Shown: one piece after another, positions 8,211-16,588 of the stretch | Layout of the letters: each line of letters opens with the position of its first letter | Position numbering within the stretch: position 1 is the stretch's first letter | The notes under the pieces: model-generated | The model's input: only the letters and a program-made list of their open reading frames with translations | Databases searched by the model: none | Told to the model about the DNA's origin: nothing | Translations under genes and position numbers: made by a program | Source of the DNA: Jannaschia aquimarina | Lineage (GTDB): Bacteria; Pseudomonadota; Alphaproteobacteria; Rhodobacterales; Rhodobacteraceae | Assembly (NCBI RefSeq): GCF_000877395.1 | Contig: NZ_JYFE01000060.1 | Location: 186,001 to 250,000 of the forward strand | DNA length: 64,000 nucleotides | Direction: 5' to 3'

Positions 8211-9605
8211 CTAGAGCCTGTATGCCTCGCGCGCCAGTCCGTGGGCGAGGCGTGGCATGATTTCGAAGGCCTCTTCCTCGTCGAGGCGATGGGTCGTCAC
8301 CAGCCCTGCCAGAAAGGCCGCGTCGCAGCGCCTCGCCACATCGTGTCGCGCCGGGATCGAACAGAGCGCACGGGTGTCGTCGTTGAAGCCCGCCGTATTC
8401 TCGAAACCCGCCGTCTCCGTCGCCATCTCCCGGAACCGTCGCATGCCTTCGGGCGAGTCGTGGAACCACCAGGGCGGGCCGAGGCGCAGGCATGGATAGG
8501 CCCCGGCAAGGGGGGCAAGCTCGCGAGCATAGGTGGCTTCGTCCAGCGTGAACAGGATCAGCGTCAGGCGTGGGTCCATCCCGACCGCGTTCAGCAAGGG
8601 CCGCAAAGCGTGGGTCCAGCCGGTCGGTTGCGGAATATCGAAGCCCCTGTCCTTGCCGACCGTGTGGAAGACGCCGTGGTGATGGTTCCTCACCGCTCCG
8701 GCATGAAGCTGCATCACCAGACCGTCCTCGGTGGACATGCGCGCGAATTCGGTGAGCATCTGGGCGCGGAAGGCCTCGGCATCCTCTGGCGAGACCGGGG
8801 GGCGGAGGACCCGTTTGAACAGCGCTTCCGCCTCTGCCGTGCCCAGGTCGAGCGTCCGCGCCGTGGGGTGACCGTGATCGGTCGCGGTGGCGCCCATCTC
8901 TCTAAAGAAGGTCCGCCGCACACGGTGAGCGTCGAGATAGCCTTGCCATCTGGTCGTATCGCAGCCCGTGATTTCCCCTAGTCGCATGACGTTGTTCCGG
9001 AAGCGGGGTGTCTCCGGATCCGTCACGGCGTCGGACCGATAAGTCGGGACCACGCGGCCGGTCCAGTCGCTTCTTTGGACGGCATCGTGGTGGCGCAGAT
9101 CCGACAGCGCATCGTCGGTCGTGGCGATCACGTCGATTCCGAACCTGTCATAGAGCGCACGAGGCCGGAATTCCGGTCGGGCAAGCGCGTCGGCGATGGC
9201 ATCGAACTGCGCGTCGGCATTCGCGGGCGACAAGCGCTCCGACAATCCAAAAACCTCCGACAGGGCGTGGTCGATCCAGAGGCGCGAGGGGGTCCCCCGG
9301 AAGAGGTGGTAGCCCTCTGCGAAACGACGCCAGATGGCGCGCCTGTCTCCTTCGGCCTCCTCGCCGATCCCGAGCTGCGCGAATGACATGCCCTGACTGA
9401 ACAGCATCCGTGTCACGTAGTGATCGGGCATCACGAAAAGCTCCGCCGCGTCGGTAAAGGCGGGGTCCTCTCCCCACCAGCGCGGATCGGTATGCCCATG
9501 CGGCGAGACGATCGGCGCATCCGCGACGGTGTCGTACAAGGCTCGGGCGATCTTGCGGGTCGTCGGGTCCGGCGGAAAAAGACGGTCGGGATGCAGCAGG
9601 CTCAT
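8211..9605 (-). CDS. uxaC: Glucuronate/galacturonate isomerase
   Basis: Uronate isomerase converts D-glucuronate to D-fructuronate and D-galacturonate to D-tagaturonate, the entry step of hexuronate breakdown in the cytoplasm. The 464-residue product matches the family's usual length of about 470. It has the amidohydrolase-fold metal site HGHTDPRWW near residue 37, VIATTDDALSDL in the middle and the LGPPWWFHDSPEGMRRF block near the C-terminus. I chose ATG 9605 (MSLLHPDRLF), which matches family N-termini; the longer open frame is not protein-like. The uxuA, uxuB and kdgK steps are encoded 2-6 kb away, separated by unrelated genes. Confidence 0.95.
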   Translation of the reverse strand: MSLLHPDRLFPPDPTTRKIARALYDTVADAPIVSPHGHTDPRWWGEDPAFTDAAELFVMPDHYVTRMLFSQGMSFAQLGIGEEAEGDRRAIWRRFAEGYHLFRGTPSRLWIDHALSEVFGLSERLSPANADAQFDAIADALARPEFRPRALYDRFGIDVIATTDDALSDLRHHDAVQRSDWTGRVVPTYRSDAVTDPETPRFRNNVMRLGEITGCDTTRWQGYLDAHRVRRTFFREMGATATDHGHPTARTLDLGTAEAEALFKRVLRPPVSPEDAEAFRAQMLTEFARMSTEDGLVMQLHAGAVRNHHHGVFHTVGKDRGFDIPQPTGWTHALRPLLNAVGMDPRLTLILFTLDEATYARELAPLAGAYPCLRLGPPWWFHDSPEGMRRFREMATETAGFENTAGFNDDTRALCSIPARHDVARRCDAAFLAGLVTTHRLDEEEAFEIMPRLAHGLAREAYRL

Positions 9606-9621
9606 GGCCCGGCACGCTAGG

Positions 9622-10515
9622 CTAGAGGGCGACCCTTCGTCCATCGGGTCCGTCTCGCAGCAATGTCCGCCGCCGCTCGAAGCCTTCGGGGACGACGAAG
9701 GCGGTCGCAGCCCGGAACCGCCCGTCATACGGCCCGAAATAGAGCGCGCGATGCGGCGAGAGCGGGGCAAGCGCCAGATCTCGGGCAAAGCTGTGTCCCA
9801 GACCTGCCAGGCGCCAGTCCGGCGCTTCGGTGACCGGCTCCAGATAGCCCTCGACGCTGAGCTGACGCAGCGCGGTCCCCGGCGCGAACCGGCCCGACCG
9901 GGCCCGCTCGACGGTCAGGGCGCCATTGGTATAGCGGCCCTGCGCGGCGAGATAGCTGCCGGACGGCCCGGCGCGCCCGCGCAATCCGGTGCCGCCGATC
10001 CCGCCTTGGTCGACCACGCCGGCGATCAGGTCCGGGCCGGGGGACGCGGCCGAGATACGGCTTGCGACGACGCCCGTCCGGGTCCAAGCGCCGTCCACCG
10101 CGACCCGCGCGCCTTCGACGAGAACACCGGAGATGCCGGCTTCGGCCCGGACCGGAACGCCGTTGACCCGGCCATCGGCCACGGTCCCGACAAGGGCATG
10201 TTCCACCCGGACGCTCTGCGCCACCAGCCGATCCCCGCGGCGGTCGGCTACGACCGTCAGAGACTGCCCGTGCCCCAGCGCATCCACGTCCATCCGTCCG
10301 AATGGCCCCGAAACGGGGGTCCGGTCGTCGATCTCGATCCGGAGGCCGTTGACGATCAGGCTGCCGAAATCCGTCAGGACACCGACGATGCCGGTCCCCC
10401 CGATGCCCCCTTCGAACGGGTCCTCCCGGGTGACGAGCGCGGGCGCGGGCATGCAGGCCGATAATCCGGCGCCCGCAGCGAGGCACAGGACGTGACGGCG
10501 ATCAGGTTTCTTCAT
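9622..10515 (-). CDS. DUF5666-type lipoprotein
   Basis: A 297-residue predicted lipoprotein: a positively charged N-terminus, a hydrophobic stretch and a lipobox LSAC with the lipidated Cys at residue 21. The rest is beta-rich and repetitive, with two copies of GGIGGTG (residues 36-42 and 170-176) and OB-like blocks such as VVADRRGDRLVAQSVRVE, typical of proteins annotated as DUF5666. Its function is unknown. It overlaps the end of the DUF6502 gene upstream by 14 bases, so the pair is co-expressed. Location, periplasm or outer membrane, is inferred from the lipobox only. Confidence 0.75.
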   Translation of the reverse strand: MKKPDRRHVLCLAAGAGLSACMPAPALVTREDPFEGGIGGTGIVGVLTDFGSLIVNGLRIEIDDRTPVSGPFGRMDVDALGHGQSLTVVADRRGDRLVAQSVRVEHALVGTVADGRVNGVPVRAEAGISGVLVEGARVAVDGAWTRTGVVASRISAASPGPDLIAGVVDQGGIGGTGLRGRAGPSGSYLAAQGRYTNGALTVERARSGRFAPGTALRQLSVEGYLEPVTEAPDWRLAGLGHSFARDLALAPLSPHRALYFGPYDGRFRAATAFVVPEGFERRRTLLRDGPDGRRVAL

Positions 10516-11281
10516 CGTCGGCCTTTGGTTCGCGGAAGAAGTAGACCCCGAGGCGATAGCGCTCTGTCGCCGCCGGATCGCCCGCACCATCGCGCTGTTC
10601 CTGTCGGGACCGGGCGTCGAGGTCTTCGAGCAGGCTTTGCAATTCGACCCGCGCATGGCGTTCCAGACGATCCACGGCATCGGGGGTCAGGTGGTTGTAG
10701 AAGACCGCGCGCTCCAGAAAGGGGGGTGTCTCCGCCTCCAGGTTTTGCGAGGCCGCGGCGAGGTGGTCGCCCAGATTGGTCGCGAAGAAAGCCAGCCTGT
10801 CGTCGTCCGACCGGGGACCGACGACGGCCTCTGGCGAGAGATGCAGCAGGTCGTCCCGTCTTTCGACCAGACCTTGCCGCAGCAACTCGTCCAGTACGGT
10901 GCGGGGCCGGATGTCCCGGCTGAAGCCCTCGACCAGATCGTCGAATTGCGCACGCGACAAGGGCGTGCCGATCTCGCGCCAACGCGACACGACAGTCGCC
11001 AGCGCGGCGGATCGCGCGCGGGCCACTTCCCACCCGTCCGGACCGGCGGAGAGGATCGCACGGACGTCCCGGCGGTGGACACCGGTCAGCAGGGTGATCC
11101 GGCTGTCCGTGGGCGGCTTGCCATCGATCCGGAAGGAGGCCTGAGCGACATCGACATACACGGATTTCAGCAGCCTGTAGAACCTGGGTGCGGTGACCCC
11201 GCGCGATATCAGCAGCCGCACCAGCGGGCGAAGCACGCCGCGCAGGGCACGGGTGAAACGGTCTGGGGATGGGTCGCTCAT
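10502..11281 (-). CDS. DUF6502 family protein
   Basis: A 259-residue soluble protein of the family I recognise as DUF6502. The N-terminal part (residues 15-120) looks like a winged-helix-type DNA-binding region (LLKSVYVDVAQASFRI, ITLLTGVHRRDVRAIL), and a second winged-helix-like stretch follows (RTVLDELLRQGLVERRDDLLHLS). A regulatory role is an inference. It precedes and overlaps the DUF5666 lipoprotein gene and is divergent from a fasciclin lipoprotein gene across about 150 bp. I chose ATG 11281; the open frame continues upstream without a plausible start site. Confidence 0.75.
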   Translation of the reverse strand: MSDPSPDRFTRALRGVLRPLVRLLISRGVTAPRFYRLLKSVYVDVAQASFRIDGKPPTDSRITLLTGVHRRDVRAILSAGPDGWEVARARSAALATVVSRWREIGTPLSRAQFDDLVEGFSRDIRPRTVLDELLRQGLVERRDDLLHLSPEAVVGPRSDDDRLAFFATNLGDHLAAASQNLEAETPPFLERAVFYNHLTPDAVDRLERHARVELQSLLEDLDARSRQEQRDGAGDPAATERYRLGVYFFREPKADDEET

Positions 11282-11432
11282 ATTAGGCGGTGATATGCCG
11301 CGTGGAAAAAAATTCCACAAGTCATGTTGACGTGATCGAGGACCAAGCCAGTTCCAAGCCCACGGGGAGAGTGGGACAATCGCCCACATTGACCCCGCGG
11401 ATAATGGAAGAAATGCGAACAGGGAGACCCGC

Positions 11433-11936
11433 ATGACCCTCATTCTGAACCGCCGCAGCGCACTGACCCTCGGCGCTGCCTCCGTCGGAACGCTGGCTCT
11501 GACGGGCTGCGCGACGACAGCCTCGGGTGCAGGCGACATCGTCGACGTCGCATCCGGTGCGGGCAACTTCAACACACTGGTGGCTGCCGTTCAGGCCGCG
11601 GGACTGGTCGAGACGCTCAAGGGCCCCGGCCCCTTCACCGTCTTCGCCCCCACCGACGATGCCTTTGCCGCGCTGCCGGCCGGGACGGTGGACAGCCTGC
11701 TGCTGCCCGAGAACCGCGACCAGCTCACCAGCATCCTGACCTACCACGTCGCACCAGGCCTCTACCCGGCATCCGCGATTGTGGGCCGCCGTGGGTCGAT
11801 CCCGACGGTTCAGGGCCAGAACCTGCATGTCGACGGCCGCAATGGCGTCACGGTAGAGGGCATTCCGGTCATCACGCCGGATGTCGAGGCGTCGAACGGT
11901 GTGATCCACGTCATTTCCGGCGTCCTTCTGCCCTGA
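11433..11936 (+). CDS. Fasciclin (FAS1) domain lipoprotein
   Basis: A 167-residue exported protein with one FAS1 domain. The N-terminus has [14 protein letters not shown] and a lipobox LTGC with Cys26, so it is probably a lipoprotein. FAS1 motifs are [17 protein letters not shown] near residue 48, the H1 block [17 protein letters not shown] near 66, LTYHVAPG near 102 and a C-terminal [13 protein letters not shown] (H2). Bacterial FAS1 proteins are usually linked with surface adhesion; nothing here fixes the partner. The gene is alone on its strand and converges on kdgK with a 3-base gap. Confidence 0.93.
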   Translation: MTLILNRRSALTLGAASVGTLALTGCATTASGAGDIVDVASGAGNFNTLVAAVQAAGLVETLKGPGPFTVFAPTDDAFAALPAGTVDSLLLPENRDQLTSILTYHVAPGLYPASAIVGRRGSIPTVQGQNLHVDGRNGVTVEGIPVITPDVEASNGVIHVISGVLLP

Positions 11937-11939
11937 TCC

Positions 11940-12827
11940 TCAGGCAACGTCGCAAAGACCTCCGTGCTGGCCGACCACCCGGGCGGCCAGCGCGGCTCCC
12001 TCCTCGACGCAGGACGTGACGGGCTCACCCTTGATGTAGGCGGCCAGAAAGCCGGCATTGAATGAATCCCCGGCGGCCGTCGTGTCCACGATCTTTTGCG
12101 TCACATGCGCCGGACGCGTCGAGATTTCTCCGTCAGAGCGGATCGTGATGGCCTCGGGGCCGTTCTTGACGATCACGCACGGAGCGGCCGCATAGCGCTC
12201 TAGCGTGGCGCTCGGATCGGCATCCCCGAAAGCCGCCGCCTCGTCGTCGAAAGAGGGCAGCACGATATCGCTTTCATCCGCCATCGCCGTGATCGTCTTG
12301 CATGCGATGTCCGCGTCCTCCCACAACCGGGGCCGGATGTTGGGATCGAAGGCGATGACGGCACCCTGCGCCCGAAGCTCTGCCAACCCTTCCATCAGGC
12401 TTGTGCGATCCGGGGACGACAGGATCGCGAGCGTGATGCCAGACAGGTAGACGAGGGGCCGCTGCCCGGGCGGGTTCAGCGGATGGCCGGCAAGCAGGCG
12501 CGCCGCGGATCCGTCCCGCCAGTAGGTGAAGCTCCTCTCTCCGTCGCTCAGGTGAATCGTGTAGAGACCGATCGTCCGGCCCGTGTCCCGCGCGATCGAG
12601 CCAGTCTCGATTCCGGCATCCTCGATGAAGCGCACCATGGCATCCGAGATCGCATCCGTCCCGACTGCCGTGTGGTAGTGGACGGGGATGTCGCGGGACA
12701 GTCGTCGGCGCATGTACCAAGCGGTATTGAAGGTGTCGCCGGCGAAGGCCCTGCGGAACAGGCCGGGGCATTCGGCCGGGCCGAACTCGACCATGCACTC
12801 GCCGATCGAGAGAACGCCATCGATCAT
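11940..12827 (-). CDS. kdgK: PfkB-family sugar kinase, probable 2-keto-3-deoxygluconate kinase
   Basis: Phosphorylates 2-keto-3-deoxygluconate to KDPG, the step after mannonate dehydratase. The 295-residue protein has the PfkB N-terminal GECMVEF, GDTFNTAWYMRR near residue 30, and the C-terminal catalytic motif DTTAAGDSFNAGF (248-260, base Asp254). The assignment to KDG rests on its 4-base overlap (ATGA) with uxuA, which it follows, and on the hexuronate neighbourhood. No KDPG aldolase gene is in the window. Confidence 0.88.
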   Translation of the reverse strand: MIDGVLSIGECMVEFGPAECPGLFRRAFAGDTFNTAWYMRRRLSRDIPVHYHTAVGTDAISDAMVRFIEDAGIETGSIARDTGRTIGLYTIHLSDGERSFTYWRDGSAARLLAGHPLNPPGQRPLVYLSGITLAILSSPDRTSLMEGLAELRAQGAVIAFDPNIRPRLWEDADIACKTITAMADESDIVLPSFDDEAAAFGDADPSATLERYAAAPCVIVKNGPEAITIRSDGEISTRPAHVTQKIVDTTAAGDSFNAGFLAAYIKGEPVTSCVEEGAALAARVVGQHGGLCDVA

Positions 12828-14017
12828 GCGCAGGCCGCCATGACGCCCCGGATTTCGGCAAGACCCCTTGCCCGCCCGGCCAGCGGGTAGCCCGGCGTGG
12901 CCGTCGCCGGATCGTCCGTCAGGATCGTCTGCCCATGATCGGGGCGCATCGGAATGCGCCAGTCCGTGCGCCCTTCCGCCAGACGGCGCGCCTGTTCCCG
13001 CATGAGGGCGCGGATCGTGGCGACCATGTCGGTATCGCCGTCCAGATGCTCTGCCTCGTGGAAACCGACGCGAAGGCCATCGCGCGGCTCGCGTCGGCGC
13101 GTGTTGCGGAGATGGACGAAATGGATGTGACCGCCCAGCGCCTCGACGAAGGCGGCGCCGTCGAAATCATCCGCCACGCCAGGCGATCCGGTACAGAAGG
13201 TGATGCCGTTCGCCGGACTTGGCACGGCGTCGACCAGCCGTTTGTAGTCGGCCCGAGACGAGACGATGCGTGGCAGACCCAGTAGCGGGAAGGGCGGGTC
13301 GTCGGGATGGCAGCACAGGCGCAGGCCCAGACGCTCTGACTCTGGGATCACATCGGCGAGGAAGTCGTCGAGGTTGCTCCGCAAGGCGGTCGCATCAATG
13401 GCGTCATAAGCCGACAGACGTTCGCGAAGCTCTGACAGGCCCCAGCTTTCGGCCGCGCCGGGCAGGCCTTTGACGATCGTGTCGAGCAATGTTCCCCGGT
13501 CTGTATCGCTCATCTCGAAACTCAGCTGGTCCGCAGCGTCGAGGATCGCCTCGCCGTAATCGTCCCGCGCGCCAGGGCGGGCGAGGATGTGGACGTCGAA
13601 GGCGACGAACCGGGCAAGGTCGAAAGCCATCGCCGTGCCACCATGAGACATCGGCGCATTAAGCTCCGTGCGCGTCCAGTCGAGCACCGGCATGAAGTTG
13701 TAGCAGACGACCTCGACCCCGGCGGCTGCAAGGTTGCGCAGGCTTTCCCTGTACGCGGCGATATGCGTTGCGCGATCGGGACCCTTGGTCTTGATCGCTT
13801 CGGAAACCGGGAGGCTTTCGGCGACCGTCCAGTCGAGCGTCGGATGCCCCGGCGCCTGTGCGATGCGGTCGACACGGCGCGCGATCCGCTCGCTCGTCCA
13901 GACCTCCCCGGGTGGCACATCATGGAGCGCGGTCACGACGCCCTCGACCCCGGCCTGTTTGAGATAAGCAAGGGGGATCGGGTCGTTCGGACCGAACCAC
14001 CGCCATGTCTGCTTCAT
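12824..14017 (-). CDS. uxuA: Mannonate dehydratase
   Basis: Dehydrates D-mannonate to 2-keto-3-deoxygluconate. The 397-residue product matches UxuA length and has the N-terminal MKQTWRWFGPNDPIPL, VVCYNFMPVLDWTR near residue 100, and the metal-ligand regions LCCHPDDPPFPLLGLPRI, FCTGSPG, HFVHLRN and RPDHGQ in family order. ATG 14017 fits family N-termini. The much longer open frame running upstream to 16114 passes through uxuB and aroC antisense and is not coding. It is divergent from uxuB across 66 bp, a likely shared regulatory region. Confidence 0.95.
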   Translation of the reverse strand: MKQTWRWFGPNDPIPLAYLKQAGVEGVVTALHDVPPGEVWTSERIARRVDRIAQAPGHPTLDWTVAESLPVSEAIKTKGPDRATHIAAYRESLRNLAAAGVEVVCYNFMPVLDWTRTELNAPMSHGGTAMAFDLARFVAFDVHILARPGARDDYGEAILDAADQLSFEMSDTDRGTLLDTIVKGLPGAAESWGLSELRERLSAYDAIDATALRSNLDDFLADVIPESERLGLRLCCHPDDPPFPLLGLPRIVSSRADYKRLVDAVPSPANGITFCTGSPGVADDFDGAAFVEALGGHIHFVHLRNTRRREPRDGLRVGFHEAEHLDGDTDMVATIRALMREQARRLAEGRTDWRIPMRPDHGQTILTDDPATATPGYPLAGRARGLAEIRGVMAACA

Positions 14018-14083
14018 CTTCCCCTCCCCGCATCCGGCTGTGATGGTGGCGGCAAAGCCATGTCCCCGCAAGCCGGAGTCCAG

Positions 14084-15346
14084 ATGCCCACACAGCTCCA
14101 TATCGGTCTCGGCGCTTTTCACCGCGCTCACCAGGCTCCGGCGACGCAAGAGGCCGGCGGATGGGATATCATCGGCGTCTCTCTGCGCTCGCCGGACGTG
14201 AGGGACCGGCTGCGGCCGCAGGACTGGGACTACACGCTGGCAGTCAAGGACAGGGGCGGAACCGAGTATCGGCGCATCACGGTCGTTCGGGACGTCCTCG
14301 TCGCTCCCGAAGATCCCGACGCGGTTCTCGCCGCGATCGCTGATCCGGGCATTCCGCTGGTGACGATCACGGTGACGGAGAAGGGCTATTGCCTCCGCGA
14401 CGGCACGCTGGATTTGCATCACCCCGATATCGGACACGACCTGACTTCTGCACACCCTCGCAGTCTGGTGGGGTTCCTGGCGCGGGGCCTCGCGAGGCGG
14501 AACGGTCCGATGACCGTCCTGAGTTGCGACAACCTTCCGTCGAATGGCCGGGTGCTGGAGTGGGCGGTGCGGGACTTCGCGCAGGTGGCGGGTCTGGCTT
14601 TGCCGGCCGGGACGCGGTTTCCCTGCTCCATGGTCGACCGGATCACGCCACGGACGACCGAAGACCTGCGATCGGAAATCCGCCGCGAACTGGGGTTGGA
14701 CGATGCCGCGCCGGTCGAGACAGAAGCATTCACCGAATGGGTCATCGAAGACGCTTTTGCGGGTCCTCGGCCCCGCTGGGAGCGGGCGGGTGTCGCATTC
14801 GTGGACGACGTCGCCCCCTATGAGAAGCGCAAGCTCAGGATGCTGAACGGGGCGCATTCTCTTCTGGCCTATGCGGGGCATCTGGCCGGGCATCGCAATG
14901 TCCACGAGGCGGTGGCGGATCCGGACCTGCGAAAGGCGGCGGTCGGGCTGATGGATGCGGCGGCGCGCACGGTGGGGGCCTTCGCTGAAGGCGATCTCGC
15001 TGCCTATCGCGACGCGCTGCTCGAACGGTTTGCCAATCCGAACCTCGACCACGCGTTGTTGCAGATCGCCATGGACGGATCCGAGAAAGTGCCCGTGCGA
15101 TGGCTCGACACCGCTGCCGACCTGATCGCGAAGGGTGAGGACTCCGCCATGATCGCCGCGGCTTTCTCGGCATGGGCCCGGTTCCTGCGATCCCGGAACG
15201 AGGCCGGAGAGCGGTTGGACGATCCGCGCACCGACGATCTGGTGCGCCTCGTGCGGGAAACGGAGGGTGAGGCCTATATCCGGGCCCTTCTCTCGCTGGT
15301 CGACGGACGGAGTTGGCCGGACGAATTCGTTCGCGCCGCGTCCTAG
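14084..15346 (+). CDS. uxuB: Fructuronate reductase / mannitol dehydrogenase family
   Basis: Reduces D-fructuronate to D-mannonate with NADH, linking uxaC to uxuA. The 420-residue product is of the mannitol dehydrogenase family: [11 protein letters not shown] at the N-terminus, TVTEKGYCL near residue 100, SCDNLPSNG near 147 and the catalytic region [18 protein letters not shown] near 250 with the conserved Lys-x4-Asn-x2-His. I chose ATG 14084, preceded by GGAG eight bases upstream; an ATG at 14060 is also in frame. It is shorter than E. coli UxuB (about 486 residues), as in related alphaproteobacteria. The stop overlaps the aroC stop on the other strand. Confidence 0.9.
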   Translation: MPTQLHIGLGAFHRAHQAPATQEAGGWDIIGVSLRSPDVRDRLRPQDWDYTLAVKDRGGTEYRRITVVRDVLVAPEDPDAVLAAIADPGIPLVTITVTEKGYCLRDGTLDLHHPDIGHDLTSAHPRSLVGFLARGLARRNGPMTVLSCDNLPSNGRVLEWAVRDFAQVAGLALPAGTRFPCSMVDRITPRTTEDLRSEIRRELGLDDAAPVETEAFTEWVIEDAFAGPRPRWERAGVAFVDDVAPYEKRKLRMLNGAHSLLAYAGHLAGHRNVHEAVADPDLRKAAVGLMDAAARTVGAFAEGDLAAYRDALLERFANPNLDHALLQIAMDGSEKVPVRWLDTAADLIAKGEDSAMIAAAFSAWARFLRSRNEAGERLDDPRTDDLVRLVRETEGEAYIRALLSLVDGRSWPDEFVRAAS

Positions 15347-16446
15347 CCGATCGGCCCGCGCGCGCCACCCGTCTGTCCGCGATCCAGCAGCAGATGGTCC
15401 AGGATCACGCAGGCCATCATCGCCTCGGCCACCGGCACGGCGCGGATCCCGACACAGGGATCGTGGCGGCCCTTGGTGATCAGCGTCGTCTCTTCGCCCG
15501 ACTTGGTGATCGTGCGCCGCTCCGACAGGATGGACGAGGTGGGCTTGACGGCGAACCGCACCACCACGTCCTGTCCGGTGCTGATCCCGCCTAGGATCCC
15601 CCCGGCATGGTTCGAGGAATAGACCGGTCCGTCGGGTCCCATGGATATCTCGTCGGCGTTGTCCCGGCCCGTGAGGCGCGCGGCCTCCATGCCTTCGCCG
15701 ATCTCGACGCCCTTGACCGCGTTGATCGACATCATCGCCGCGGCGAGATCGGTGTCGAGCTTGCCATAGACCGGCGCACCCAGTCCCGCCGGAACGCCCC
15801 GCGCGACGCATTCGATGATCGCGCCGACCGAGTTGTGGTCGTCCTTGCGCAGCCAGTCGAGATGAGCGGCGAATTCCTCCGCGGCGACCGGGTCGGGGCA
15901 CCAGAAATCGTTTCGCCCGATCTCCTCCCAGTCGAAGCGGGCGCGGTCGATATCCAGCGGACCCATCGCGGTCATGTAGCCCGTGACCGTCACATCGGGT
16001 GCAATCGTGGACAGCGCCGCCCGTGCCACGCCACCGGCCGCGACCCGCGCGGCCGTTTCCCGCGCACTGGACCGGCCGCCGCCGCGATAGTCGCGGATGC
16101 CGTATTTCTGCCAATAGGTGATGTCGGCGTGGCCGGGACGGAATTTCTCGGCGATGTCGCCGTAATCCTTGGACCTCTGATCCGTGTTCCGGATCATCAA
16201 CTGGATCGGCGTGCCGGTCGTGCGGCCCTCGAATGTGCCGGACAGGATCTCGACGGCGTCGGGCTCCTTGCGCTGGGTCGTGTGCTTAGATTGTCCCGGC
16301 TTCCGCTTGTCGAGCCAGACCTGCAGATCGGCCTCGGACACCGCGATGCCGGGGGGGCAGCCGTCGATCGTGGCCCCCAGAGCCGGCCCATGGCTCTCGC
16401 CCCAGGTGGTGACGCGAAACAGATGACCGAATGTATTGAGCGACAC
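15343..16446 (-). CDS. aroC: Chorismate synthase
   Basis: Makes chorismate from EPSP, the last shared step of aromatic amino acid synthesis, with reduced FMN. The 367-residue protein shows the family signatures: [18 protein letters not shown] at residues 16-33, [29 protein letters not shown] (three blocks from about 104) and [18 protein letters not shown] near 275. Length and N-terminus agree with the family. It is a single gene, convergent with uxuB, with no other aro gene in the window. Confidence 0.97.
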   Translation of the reverse strand: MSLNTFGHLFRVTTWGESHGPALGATIDGCPPGIAVSEADLQVWLDKRKPGQSKHTTQRKEPDAVEILSGTFEGRTTGTPIQLMIRNTDQRSKDYGDIAEKFRPGHADITYWQKYGIRDYRGGGRSSARETAARVAAGGVARAALSTIAPDVTVTGYMTAMGPLDIDRARFDWEEIGRNDFWCPDPVAAEEFAAHLDWLRKDDHNSVGAIIECVARGVPAGLGAPVYGKLDTDLAAAMMSINAVKGVEIGEGMEAARLTGRDNADEISMGPDGPVYSSNHAGGILGGISTGQDVVVRFAVKPTSSILSERRTITKSGEETTLITKGRHDPCVGIRAVPVAEAMMACVILDHLLLDRGQTGGARGPIG

Positions 16447-16588
16447 GGACGCGATCTCCTTCGGCCAAGGGCATTAGGGGTGGGGCGCACGCCACGCAAC
16501 CCGCGCTCTTTCCCGGCGCGATGATCCATGCGACGCGGAGATCGGGAAACCCGGACGCCGTCCCGGTGTTGCCCGATGGGAGGATCCG

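Noticed and set aside
10516-10680. A longer N-terminus for the DUF5666 protein
   Set aside because: The extension overlaps the DUF6502 coding sequence in another frame and would bury the lipoprotein signal; ATG 10515 gives a proper lipobox.
12824-16114. A 1096-codon open frame on the minus strand that would make uxuA a giant protein
   Set aside because: The extra N-terminal part runs antisense through uxuB and aroC and reads like low-complexity Arg/Gly/Pro sequence; UxuA length and N-terminus fit ATG 14017.
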